This document shows positions 7,911-15,808 of a DNA stretch of 35,379 bases, in pieces. How positions within the stretch are numbered: the stretch's first letter is position 1; every line of letters starts with the position of its first letter. The position numbers and the translations under genes are program-made. The notes under the pieces are model-generated. The model had not been told where the DNA came from. It saw nothing but the letters and a program-made list of their open reading frames with translations, and searched no databases. Source of the stretch: an uncultured Clostridia bacterium (GTDB lineage: Bacteria > Bacillota > Clostridia > UBA1381 > UMGS1253); NCBI GenBank assembly GCA_934456295.1, contig CAKSHB010000014.1, positions 1 to 35,379 on the forward strand. Direction: 5' to 3'.

Positions 7911-8534
7911 ATGGAAACTCCGGGAAAGCTGAAGGGGACATTATTCGGCGGTTATAAAAAGGCTGACGTAAACAGTTATATTATGGATAGTGCGCAGAGC
8001 TTTGAGAAACGGCGCAAAGAGCTTGAAGAGAAAAACGAAGAGCTGAAAAAGCAGGTCGGCAGGCTTGAGAGCCAAAACGACGAGCTGCGTGAGCGCAACA
8101 AAAACGTTGAAGAAAAGTATGCGGTTCTGGAAAGAGAGCGTACATATATTGCCGACGCATTGCTTAATGCAAAGCAGGAGGCGGAAAAAATTGTAGCACA
8201 GGCGCATATGGACGCGGCTGCTGCGCGGTCGGTGCTGGAGATAGAGCTTGAGGAGCTGCGCGGACGGATACGCAGGGAGAAACAGCGCATAAATGAGCTG
8301 CGAAACGGTGCAAAAAGTGCGCTTGAGGAATATATTTCGCGCATAGACGGCATTGATGACGGCGAAGATACCGCATGCGGCAGCACAAATGAGGATATGT
8401 GCTGTGACAGTACCGGCGTGGCAGAGGAGCCGGAAGATGAAGAAACAGAGCCCGAAACGGAAACGGAGCCGGAACCGGACGACAAAGACGCCGGCGGCGA
8501 CTTTGATTTTGATATAGACGATATAGAAGCATAA
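7911..8534 (+). CDS. DivIVA-domain coiled-coil protein
   Basis: The N-terminus (residues 1-25) contains LFGGYKKADVNSYI, matching the DivIVA/GpsB signature (F-x-x-GY-x-x-x-x-V-x-x-Y/F), which binds curved membrane. A long charged coiled coil follows (about 28-145), rich in Glu, Lys and Arg heptads. The C-terminus (about 150-207) is very acidic with repeated EPETE steps. DivIVA-type proteins place division, wall-synthesis or sporulation factors at poles and septa. At 207 residues it is within the DivIVA range. The ribosome site is weak (GGCGGAAAGG about 13 bases upstream). It precedes uppP by 42 bases. Confidence 0.78.
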   Translation: METPGKLKGTLFGGYKKADVNSYIMDSAQSFEKRRKELEEKNEELKKQVGRLESQNDELRERNKNVEEKYAVLERERTYIADALLNAKQEAEKIVAQAHMDAAAARSVLEIELEELRGRIRREKQRINELRNGAKSALEEYISRIDGIDDGEDTACGSTNEDMCCDSTGVAEEPEDEETEPETETEPEPDDKDAGGDFDFDIDDIEA

Positions 8535-8576
8535 CTATGCAAAACTAAAAAATCCGACTGAGAGGGTATGGTGAAA

Positions 8577-9407
8577 ATGGGTATATTTGAGGCATTAATA
8601 ATGGGACTGGTACAGGGACTTACGGAATTTTTGCCCGTATCAAGCTCGGGACATCTCGTGATTTTCGGAGAGATACTCGGACTGCATATGGCTGACGGAA
8701 ATGCTTTTGCGGTGTTTTTGCACCTTGCCACATTCATTTCCGTGTGCGTTGTATATTATAAGGATATAATTGAACTGATTAAAGAATTTTTCCTGATGAT
8801 TGCGGATATCTGCCGCGGCAGGTTTGATTTTAAGCGTCCGTACAGACGTATGCTGATAATGCTGATAATTGCAACAATACCGGCGGTTGTGCTGGGTTTT
8901 GTGTTTAAGATGTTTGACATAGACACAAAACTGTCAAATCTGCTTGTTGTCGGATTTATGCTTCTGATAACTGCGGCGCTGATGTTTGTTGTCGATAAAT
9001 TCAACCGCAATGCGTTTGACGCGTCAAATGCGAAATACGGCAGTTCGTTTATGGTCGGACTGGCGCAGGCATGTGCCCTTATGCCGGGACTTTCGCGCAG
9101 CGGCTCAACAATCACTGCGGCGCGCGCACTCGGTTATAAAAAGGAATTTGCGATAAAGTTTTCTTTCCTTATGTCGCTGCCCGCAATTCTCGGTGCGGCA
9201 GCGCTTGAAGGCGCAGGGCTTATACGTGACGGCGGTTTTTCGGTTGAGGCGCTTCCTCTGGCAGTGGGATTTATTGCGGCGGCGGTTTCGGGAGTGCTTG
9301 CAATAAAATTTCTCATAAACCTGCTTAACAAAAACAAATTCTATTTCTTTTCAATATATTGCGCCATAGCGGGAATTTTGAGCATAGTATTCGGATTTAT
9401 AAAGTAA
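8577..9407 (+). CDS. uppP: Undecaprenyl-diphosphatase UppP (BacA family)
   Basis: UppP dephosphorylates undecaprenyl pyrophosphate to recycle the lipid carrier of wall synthesis, and its overproduction confers bacitracin resistance. The 276-residue membrane protein has seven to eight hydrophobic helices. The two catalytic motifs are present: QGLTEFLPVSSSGH (about 13-26) and ALMPGLSRSGSTI (about 167-179). I choose ATG at 8577, which lies 10 bases after GAGAGGG; the upstream in-frame ATG at 8568 is only one base from that site. A strong terminator follows. Confidence 0.93.
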   Translation: MGIFEALIMGLVQGLTEFLPVSSSGHLVIFGEILGLHMADGNAFAVFLHLATFISVCVVYYKDIIELIKEFFLMIADICRGRFDFKRPYRRMLIMLIIATIPAVVLGFVFKMFDIDTKLSNLLVVGFMLLITAALMFVVDKFNRNAFDASNAKYGSSFMVGLAQACALMPGLSRSGSTITAARALGYKKEFAIKFSFLMSLPAILGAAALEGAGLIRDGGFSVEALPLAVGFIAAAVSGVLAIKFLINLLNKNKFYFFSIYCAIAGILSIVFGFIK

Positions 9408-9465
9408 TTTTAAATATAAATATCGTAAGATTGTATGGAAATATAAAAAAACAGTCAAGAAAACG

Positions 9466-9508
9466 GAGGTTTTCCGAAATAAAAACGGAAAACCTCTTGA
9501 TTTTTTTT
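9466..9508 (+). terminator. Intrinsic terminator after uppP
   Basis: GAGGTTTTCCG (9466-9476) pairs perfectly with CGGAAAACCTC (9485-9495), followed by TTGATTTTTTTT. Confidence 0.93.
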
Positions 9509-9555
9509 CGCTTATACGTCAAAATATATATAGATAAAAAAACGGTGGTGTGCAT

Positions 9556-10380
9556 ATGAACTGGTCGGGAGCGAAAAACTGGCTTATAGCGCTTTTTCTT
9601 GGCATAAATATTTTTCTTGTATTTATGCTGGTAAAATCAAATATACAGTCATCATATATAGATAAAAATACGATTGACGGAACTGTGAAAATTCTTGCGG
9701 AAAACGGCATAAGCGTAAATGCTGACATAATACCCGATGATATACCGAAGCTTGGCGCGATAGATGTCCGAAACAGCGTTGAGAATTTTGATGAAACGGC
9801 GCGGCAGTTTCTCGGCGAAGGCTTTGAAAAGCCGGCGGAGGGTGTATACAGAAACGGCGCAAAGCGCTTTGCTATAGAGGGCGATATGATATACTATGTC
9901 GATAACTCGCCGCAGCAGCCCTGTGAGGAGCTGAAAGACGAAACGGCGCAGAGCATTGCGGTGCAGTGGCTCAGAGAGCGCGGCTTTGACATGGACACGG
10001 TGCAGAGCAGTGCGCAGAAAAGCGATGACGGCTATATTGTGAATATTGAGCAGAAATTTGATAAGTACGATTTGCTCGACTCATATTTTAAAATAAAAGT
10101 AGGCAGTATGGGAGTATATGAGATGGAGGGCAGCTGGTTTGTGCTGTCGGGAGGGCAGGATATGCGTTCCGACGCGGCAAGGGTTCGCACCTCTGTAAGC
10201 GTGTTGCTTGATTTTGCGCGCGACAGCGTGCGCATAAGCCGCGGCTCAAACGTTATAGAGCAGATTGATTTGGGTTATACGACATCGGAGAAGGGTACAT
10301 ACCACAAATATGCAACGGCGCTGCCTGTGTGGCGCATAAAATGCAGTGACGGCAATGAGTACTACTATGAGGCAAGATAA
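9556..10380 (+). CDS. WalI/YycI-like membrane-anchored regulatory protein
   Basis: The 274-residue protein starts MNWSGAKNWLIALFLGINIF, with a short cytoplasmic stretch followed by a single membrane helix (about 8-28), then an extracytoplasmic domain to the end. The start pattern (M-x-W-S-x-x-K, then a helix with F-L-x-x-N-I-F-L) is characteristic of YycI/WalI, which in Bacillus restrains the WalK sensor kinase of the cell-wall stress system. The C-terminal segment around YATALPVWRIKC fits the same domain. ATG at 9556 lies 7 bases after GGTGG; a GTG two codons earlier is less likely. walR, walK, walH and walJ are absent here, so this may be an orphan copy or a family relative. Confidence 0.68.
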   Translation: MNWSGAKNWLIALFLGINIFLVFMLVKSNIQSSYIDKNTIDGTVKILAENGISVNADIIPDDIPKLGAIDVRNSVENFDETARQFLGEGFEKPAEGVYRNGAKRFAIEGDMIYYVDNSPQQPCEELKDETAQSIAVQWLRERGFDMDTVQSSAQKSDDGYIVNIEQKFDKYDLLDSYFKIKVGSMGVYEMEGSWFVLSGGQDMRSDAARVRTSVSVLLDFARDSVRISRGSNVIEQIDLGYTTSEKGTYHKYATALPVWRIKCSDGNEYYYEAR

Positions 10381-10405
10381 AATCCGGCGGTGAAGCGGAA
10401 AGGCT

Positions 10406-12376
10406 ATGACAAAGGCAATGACAAATGATTTTTTACCTGTAAATATTGAGCAGATGCATGAACGCGGCTGGGGCGAACCAGATTTTCTGTATGTGACGGG
10501 GGACGCATATGTTGACCACCCGAGCTTTGGGCATGCAATAATTTCGCGCGTTCTCGAATCGCACGGATATACCGTGGCAATGCTGCCGCAGCCGTCATGG
10601 ACAGATACGGCGGATTTTAAAAAATTCGGCAGACCGCGCCTCGGCGTGCTTGTCACATCGGGAAATATAGACTCGATGGTTGCACATTACACGGCGGCAA
10701 AAAAGCGCCGTTCCGACGATATGTATTCGCCGGGAGGAAAGGGCGGATTTCGCCCTGACAGAGCGGTGATTGTGTATTGTAATCGCATACGCGAGGCATT
10801 CGGCGACATACCGATTATAATAGGCGGAATTGAGGCAAGCTTGAGAAGATTTGCCCACTATGACTACTGGGACAACAGAGTGCGCCGTTCAATTCTTCTT
10901 GACAGCCGTGCGGATTTGCTGATATACGGCATGGGCGAAAAGCAGATTGTGCAGATTGCAGACGCTCTCGATAAGGGAATACCCGTCAAAAAAATACGCT
11001 TTGTAAAGGGGACATGCTATCTTGCCTCCGAGGGCGAAAAAACGGACGGCATTATGCTCGGCAGCTTTGAGGAGGTACGTGACAACAAGCGCGCATATGC
11101 ACAGTCGTGCCGTGTGCAGTATGAACAGCAAGACCCCATACGCGGAGAAACGCTGATACAGAAACATCAGAATAAATATCTGGTGCAAAATCCCCCGATG
11201 ATGCCGCTTTGCACAAAAGAGCTTGATGCCGTTTACGCATTGCCGTATATGAGGACATATCACCCGATGTATGAAAAGGACGGAGGCATACCGGCGATTG
11301 AGGAGGTTCGCTTTTCGCTGACAAGTTGCCGCGGCTGCTACGGTGCGTGCAATTTTTGTGCGCTTACGTTTCATCAGGGGCGGATTGTGCAGTCGCGAAG
11401 TCATGAGTCGCTGATAAATGAGGCAAAGAAAATCACATGGGAGCCGGATTTTAAAGGATATATACATGATGTCGGCGGACCGACGGCGGATTTTCGCGCT
11501 CCGGCATGTGAGAAACAGCTGAAGTCGGGCGCATGCAAAAACAGACAATGCCTGTTTCCGAAACCGTGCAAAAATCTGATTGCCGACCACAGCGACTATC
11601 TGAAGCTTTTGCGTGAACTTCGCTCGCTTGACCGCGTAAAAAAGGTTTTTGTGCGCTCGGGACTTCGGTATGACTATATTATGGCGGATAAAAATGATGA
11701 GTTTTTAAAAGAGCTTTGTGAATATCATGTCAGCGGACAGCTGAAGGTTGCGCCGGAGCATGTGTCGGAAAATGTGCTCATGCATATGGGAAAGCCCGGG
11801 GGCGGCGTGTATGAGAGGTTTGCAAAAAAATATGCCGATATAAACAAACGGCTTAATAAAAAGCAGTATCTTGTACCGTATCTGATGAGTTCACACCCCG
11901 GTTCAACGCTTAATGACGCAATAGAGCTTGCGCTGTTTCTGAAAAAGAACGGATTAAATCCGAGACAGGTTCAGGACTTTTATCCCACACCGGGCACAAT
12001 ATCAACAGCAATGTTTTACACGGGGATTGACCCGTATACGGGAAAAGAGGTATATGTTGCGCGCGACCCGCATGAGAAGGCGATGCAGAGGGCGCTTTTG
12101 CAGTTTAAGGATAAGAAAAATTATGCGCTTGTTGCAGAGGCGCTCAGGGCTGCAAAAAGAGAGGATTTGATAGGATTTGGACAAAACTGCCTGATTGCGC
12201 CGTATGAGCGCAGACCGTACGGCGGAGATAAATATAAAAACAGCGGCAGAAATGCTAATATAAAAAACAACGGAGGTAGGAAAAATGGCGGTAATTATGG
12301 ACGGAAAGGCACTGGCGGCAAAGGTAAAGCAGCAGCAGAAGGAGCGCGCGGAAAAGCTAAAGGCAAAAGGTATTAA
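10406..12376 (+). CDS. YgiQ family radical SAM protein
   Basis: The 656-residue protein has the YgiQ N-terminal domain (FLPVNIEQMHERGWGEPDFL near the start), then a radical SAM core with the [4Fe-4S]-binding cluster CRGCYGACNFC near residue 315, followed by the family segments VGGPTADFRAPAC, KVAPEHVSENVL and QVQDFYPTPGT. The substrate of YgiQ proteins is not established. The last 45 residues are a Gly/Lys/Arg/Asn-rich basic tail. The final 92 bases overlap the start of folD in another frame, so the tail shares DNA with the folD ribosome site and its first 30 codons. A second Met at residue 5 is an alternative start. Confidence 0.9.
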   Translation: MTKAMTNDFLPVNIEQMHERGWGEPDFLYVTGDAYVDHPSFGHAIISRVLESHGYTVAMLPQPSWTDTADFKKFGRPRLGVLVTSGNIDSMVAHYTAAKKRRSDDMYSPGGKGGFRPDRAVIVYCNRIREAFGDIPIIIGGIEASLRRFAHYDYWDNRVRRSILLDSRADLLIYGMGEKQIVQIADALDKGIPVKKIRFVKGTCYLASEGEKTDGIMLGSFEEVRDNKRAYAQSCRVQYEQQDPIRGETLIQKHQNKYLVQNPPMMPLCTKELDAVYALPYMRTYHPMYEKDGGIPAIEEVRFSLTSCRGCYGACNFCALTFHQGRIVQSRSHESLINEAKKITWEPDFKGYIHDVGGPTADFRAPACEKQLKSGACKNRQCLFPKPCKNLIADHSDYLKLLRELRSLDRVKKVFVRSGLRYDYIMADKNDEFLKELCEYHVSGQLKVAPEHVSENVLMHMGKPGGGVYERFAKKYADINKRLNKKQYLVPYLMSSHPGSTLNDAIELALFLKKNGLNPRQVQDFYPTPGTISTAMFYTGIDPYTGKEVYVARDPHEKAMQRALLQFKDKKNYALVAEALRAAKREDLIGFGQNCLIAPYERRPYGGDKYKNSGRNANIKNNGGRKNGGNYGRKGTGGKGKAAAEGARGKAKGKRY

Positions 12377-13136
12377 TCCGTGTCTTGCGGTTGTGATTGT
12401 GGGCGAAAATCCTGCAAGTAAGGTGTATGTTGCAGGAAAAATACGCGACTGCGGCGAGGTCGGCATAGAATCGCGCGAGTATGCGCTGCCCGAAACAACC
12501 ACACAGGAGGAGCTTTTGGCGCTTGTTGAAAAGCTTAACAGCGACAAAGACGTATCGGGCTTTCTGGTACAGCTTCCGCTGCCGGCGCACCTTGATGAAA
12601 AAGCGGTGATAGACGCTATATCGCCGGAAAAGGACGTGGACGCATTCCACCCCGTAAATGTCGGCAAAATCATGATAGGCGACTATGATTTTCTGCCGTG
12701 TACACCTGCCGGCGTTATGGAGCTTTTGGAGGAATATAACATAGATGTGACGGGCAAGGAATGTGTTGTTGTGGGAAGGAGCAACATAGTCGGCAAACCG
12801 CAGGCAATGTTGCTTTTGCATAAAAACGGCACAGTGACCGTATGCCATTCGCGCACAAAAAACCTCTCCGAGGTTACGCGCAGAGCGGACATACTGGTTG
12901 TTGCAATAGGGCGCGGCGAGTTTATAACGGGCGACATGATAAAAGAAGGCGCGGTTGTAATCGATGTGGGCATGAACAGGAACAAAGAGGGCAAGCTTGT
13001 CGGCGATGTGCATTTTGAGAGCGCAAAGGAAAAAGCGTCATACATAACGCCCGTGCCCGGCGGAGTCGGTGTGATGACACGCGCCATGCTTATGAAAAAT
13101 GCGATAAAAGCGGCAGAAATTGCGGCAGAAAGATAA
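12285..13136 (+). CDS. folD: Bifunctional methylenetetrahydrofolate dehydrogenase/cyclohydrolase FolD
   Basis: FolD interconverts 5,10-methylene- and 10-formyl-tetrahydrofolate with NAD(P). The 283-residue protein shows the catalytic Lys region KVYVAGKIRDCGEVGI (about 44-59), the motif GFLVQLPLP, the stretch SPEKDVDAFHPVN, the Rossmann motif VVGRSNIVGKP, and TPVPGGVGVMTRAML near the C-terminus. Most FolD proteins have PGGVGPMT; here a Val replaces that Pro. A strong ribosome site (CGGAGGTAGG) lies inside the end of ygiQ. The rsmG gene follows after 28 bases, so ygiQ-folD-rsmG is likely one operon. Confidence 0.95.
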   Translation: MAVIMDGKALAAKVKQQQKERAEKLKAKGINPCLAVVIVGENPASKVYVAGKIRDCGEVGIESREYALPETTTQEELLALVEKLNSDKDVSGFLVQLPLPAHLDEKAVIDAISPEKDVDAFHPVNVGKIMIGDYDFLPCTPAGVMELLEEYNIDVTGKECVVVGRSNIVGKPQAMLLLHKNGTVTVCHSRTKNLSEVTRRADILVVAIGRGEFITGDMIKEGAVVIDVGMNRNKEGKLVGDVHFESAKEKASYITPVPGGVGVMTRAMLMKNAIKAAEIAAER

Positions 13137-13164
13137 AAGATATAAATAACGGAGAGAACCTGAC

Positions 13165-13875
13165 ATGAAAGATATTTTAAAGAGCGGTTTTGCGGCGATG
13201 AATGTGGCGGTTACAAATGAGGCTCTGGAAAAGTTTGTGCGCTATTATGAGCTTCTGACGGAATATAACAAAAAAGTAAATCTGACAGCGATAACGGCGC
13301 CCGATGAAGTTGCGGTAAAGCATTTTTTAGACAGCGCGTCGCTTTTCGGCATATATGAGCCGCAGCAGTCATGCCGTGTTATAGATGTGGGAACGGGGGC
13401 GGGTTTTCCGGGATTGCCGCTTAAAATAGTGCGCGGTGATATACAGCTTACACTTGCGGATTCGCTTGCAAAGCGCGTTGACTTTTTAAAGCTGTGCGTA
13501 AGCGAGCTGGGGCTTGACGGCGTGGAATGTATACATGCGCGCGCCGAGGAGCTTGCAAAAAAGGACGGCTATCGCGAAAGCTTTGATATGGCGGTGTCGC
13601 GTGCGGTTGCAAATATGGCTACCTTGTGCGAGTACTGTCTGCCGTTTGTGAAGGTTGGAGGATTGTTTGCGGCATATAAGGGTCCTTCGGCGGCAGAGGA
13701 GCTTGCAGGCGCGAAAAATGCCGCAGAAACGCTTGGCGGCGGCAACACATGTATAAAATTGGCACAAATAGCCGAGCACGATTTGTCACATTCGATAGTT
13801 TTCATCGACAAAATGCGACCGACTCCGCCGAAATATCCGCGCGGCGGCAATAAAGCGTCAAGCAAGCCGCTTTAA
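13165..13875 (+). CDS. rsmG: 16S rRNA (guanine527-N7)-methyltransferase RsmG (GidB)
   Basis: RsmG methylates G527 of 16S rRNA with S-adenosylmethionine; loss gives low-level streptomycin resistance. The 236-residue protein has NKKVNLTAI, the SAM-binding loop VIDVGTGAGFPGLPLKI (about 72-88), and FDMAVSRAVANMATLCEY, all family landmarks. The ATG follows CGGAGAG. In Firmicutes rsmG is commonly found near the origin beside noc/parB, and a Noc-like gene indeed follows here after 217 bases. mnmE and mnmG are absent upstream, replaced by ygiQ-folD. Confidence 0.95.
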   Translation: MKDILKSGFAAMNVAVTNEALEKFVRYYELLTEYNKKVNLTAITAPDEVAVKHFLDSASLFGIYEPQQSCRVIDVGTGAGFPGLPLKIVRGDIQLTLADSLAKRVDFLKLCVSELGLDGVECIHARAEELAKKDGYRESFDMAVSRAVANMATLCEYCLPFVKVGGLFAAYKGPSAAEELAGAKNAAETLGGGNTCIKLAQIAEHDLSHSIVFIDKMRPTPPKYPRGGNKASSKPL

Positions 13876-13923
13876 AAAGTCGAAAAACAATAATTTAATA
13901 TGAAATACGTAAAACGATTTTTC

Positions 13924-13951
13924 TTCACATTCTACCATTTTTTGGTATAAT
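13924..13951 (+). promoter_or_regulatory. Sigma-A promoter of noc
   Basis: TTCACA (13924-13929) and TATAAT (13946-13951) are 16 bases apart, with an extended -10 TGG. The leader to the noc ATG is about 135 bases; I see no known riboswitch in it. Confidence 0.65.
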
Positions 13952-14092
13952 GTGTTTAAAGGTCGTTTTTCTTTTTAACCGCAGTGCTTTGAATATAAAA
14001 AATACAGCCTGCGCAAACCGGAAAAATGATTATATGTAAAAAATAAGCAAAATACATAAAAGAGCGAATTTAATACAAAGGAGGAACAAGTT

Positions 14093-14923
14093 ATGAATTT
14101 GCCTATTCAGATTGTAATGAACACACCTAAAACAAAATCCGTTATGTACATACCGGTCAGCGCCGTAAGACCGAGCCCGTACCAGCCAAGACGCCATTTT
14201 GACCAAAAAGCGCTCGAAGAGCTTGCCGAATCGATAAAAAGCTTTGGGCTGATACAGCCGATAAGCGTACGAAAGCAGAGCGGAGCAATATATGAGCTTA
14301 TTGCGGGCGAAAGGCGGCTTCGCGCGTCAAAGCTTGCCGGTCTTGAAACAATTCCGGCAATCATGGTTGATTTTGACGAGAGCAATTCCGCAATGGCGGC
14401 ATTGGTAGAAAATTTGCAGCGCGAGGATTTGTCGTATATGGAGGAGGCACAGAGCTATTATTACCTTATAAATCAGCACCATCTGACCCAGGAGGAGGTT
14501 GCGCAAAAGGTTGGCAAAAAGCAGTCAACTATTGCAAACAAGCTGAGAATATTAAAGCTTGCGCCGCTTGTGAAGAAAATACTTACCGACAACAACCTGA
14601 CGGAGCGCCATGCGCGCGCACTTCTGAAAATTGATGATGAGCAGATGCAGCTCGGCGTGCTGAAACAGGTTTGTGAAGAGGGGTTAAACGTTGCGCAGAC
14701 AGAGAGACTTATAGCTTCAAAGCTTAATGCAGGCACGGACGAAAAAAAGCCGAAAAAGAAAAACTTCTTTGTCGGACATGGCAACGTGAGAATTATTGTG
14801 AACACAATAAAGCAATCCATAAAAATGATACGCGACGCAGGCATGGAGGCGTCAATCAAAGAAAATGAGAGCGGCGACTGTATCGAATATACAATAAAAA
14901 TCAAAAAGGTGGCGCATGGTTAA
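14093..14923 (+). CDS. noc: ParB/Noc family DNA-binding protein, likely nucleoid occlusion protein
   Basis: The 276-residue protein has a ParB N-terminal CTPase domain with YELIAGERRLRASKL (GERRLRA at 72-78) and ENLQRE (106-111), then a helix-turn-helix (about 131-154, LTQEEVAQKVGKKQSTI) and a C-terminal dimer segment. ParB binds parS to segregate chromosomes; Noc binds its own sites and blocks septation over the nucleoid. I favour Noc because the gene follows rsmG and no parA partner is present, but the sequence alone does not separate the two. The ribosome site AAAGGAGG is strong. I found no parS or Noc-site palindrome in the window. Confidence 0.82.
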   Translation: MNLPIQIVMNTPKTKSVMYIPVSAVRPSPYQPRRHFDQKALEELAESIKSFGLIQPISVRKQSGAIYELIAGERRLRASKLAGLETIPAIMVDFDESNSAMAALVENLQREDLSYMEEAQSYYYLINQHHLTQEEVAQKVGKKQSTIANKLRILKLAPLVKKILTDNNLTERHARALLKIDDEQMQLGVLKQVCEEGLNVAQTERLIASKLNAGTDEKKPKKKNFFVGHGNVRIIVNTIKQSIKMIRDAGMEASIKENESGDCIEYTIKIKKVAHG

Positions 14924-14956
14924 AAGACATCATAAAATCATAGGGAAACGAAAAAT

Positions 14957-14996
14957 GAAAAGGCAGACATACCGCGTAGGTACGCCTGCCTTTTTT
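14957..14996. terminator. Bidirectional terminator between noc and the nucleotidyltransferase gene
   Basis: AAAAGGCAG pairs with CTGCCTTTT, and an inner stem TACC/GGTA extends it. A T run follows on the plus strand and an A-rich stretch precedes it, so it can serve both converging transcripts. Confidence 0.8.
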
Positions 14997-15007
14997 GTAC
15001 GTATTAA

Positions 15008-15736
15008 TTATTTAAGAAGCTCTTTTTCACAGAAAGCCAAATCCTCTTGTGTGTTTACGCCGTATATTTCCGTGCTGTTTGTTATCGAATAAGTTTCGAT
15101 TTTTTTGCCCTTTCCGAGAAGTATCATGGGCATGTCTGTGAGATAGTACTCATTTTGCGCATTGTTGCTTTTAAGCTCTTTAAGACCTTCAAAAAGCAGT
15201 TTTGATTTAAACACATATATTCCGACGTTGACCTCTTTTATCTTTTTCTGCTCAGCGTCACAGTCTTTGTCCTCAATAATTCCGCTGACAGCGCCGTTTT
15301 CATCGCGGATAATGCGTCCGTATGCGGGCGGCTCATCAACAATAGCCGTCAGAATTGTGCAGTCGGCGCCGCTTGAGGTATGCTTGTCGATAATTGCCCG
15401 ATATGTCTGCTTTTTTACGAGAGGCATGTCGCCGTATAAAATGAGTACATCACCGTCATAACCGTCAAATTGGTCTTTTGCACATATTACTGCGTGACCT
15501 GTGCCCTTCTGTTCGTCCTGTACGCTGTACTTATATTCATCGCCGACATATTCGACAACCTTTTCTTTCATATAGCCGACAACGATTACGGTGTCCTTTT
15601 TGTCGATAAAATCAATATGCTCAAGCACGTGTCCTATAAGCGGAGTGCCGTTTGCCTCGCGGAGCACTTTGGGCAGATTAAACTGTTCGCTGTGGAGTCT
15701 TTTTCCTTTTCCTGCTGCCAGAACTATTGCTTTCAT
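15008..15736 (-). CDS. Sugar-1-phosphate nucleotidyltransferase (GlmU N-terminal-like, single domain)
   Basis: The protein starts MKAIVLAAGKGKRL, the nucleotidyltransferase signature, with the Lys of LPKVLRE following. It also has QKGTGHAVICAKDQF, ILYGDMPL (metal-binding Asp), and AYGRIIRDENG, all close to the GlmU uridylyltransferase domain. At 242 residues it lacks the GlmU left-handed-helix acetyltransferase domain, so it is a pure pyrophosphorylase. It likely makes an NDP-sugar from a sugar-1-phosphate. The GHMP kinase gene 72 bases upstream could supply that sugar-1-phosphate. The ATG follows GGAAGGG. The sugar and nucleotide are not determined. Confidence 0.85.
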   Translation of the reverse strand: MKAIVLAAGKGKRLHSEQFNLPKVLREANGTPLIGHVLEHIDFIDKKDTVIVVGYMKEKVVEYVGDEYKYSVQDEQKGTGHAVICAKDQFDGYDGDVLILYGDMPLVKKQTYRAIIDKHTSSGADCTILTAIVDEPPAYGRIIRDENGAVSGIIEDKDCDAEQKKIKEVNVGIYVFKSKLLFEGLKELKSNNAQNEYYLTDMPMILLGKGKKIETYSITNSTEIYGVNTQEDLAFCEKELLK

Positions 15737-15808
15737 AATATAACCCTTCCTTTTTCCTTTTATAGTATAAAAATTTTAAAAAAATTGCACTGTTTTCAAA
15801 AATCTAAT

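Noticed and set aside
9466..9480. GGAGGT as a ribosome site for a small gene
   Set aside because: It is the left arm of the uppP terminator and no start codon follows at a suitable distance.
14093..14923. ParB rather than Noc as a firm call
   Set aside because: The sequence alone does not separate the two; rsmG adjacency and the missing parA favour Noc, but only mildly.
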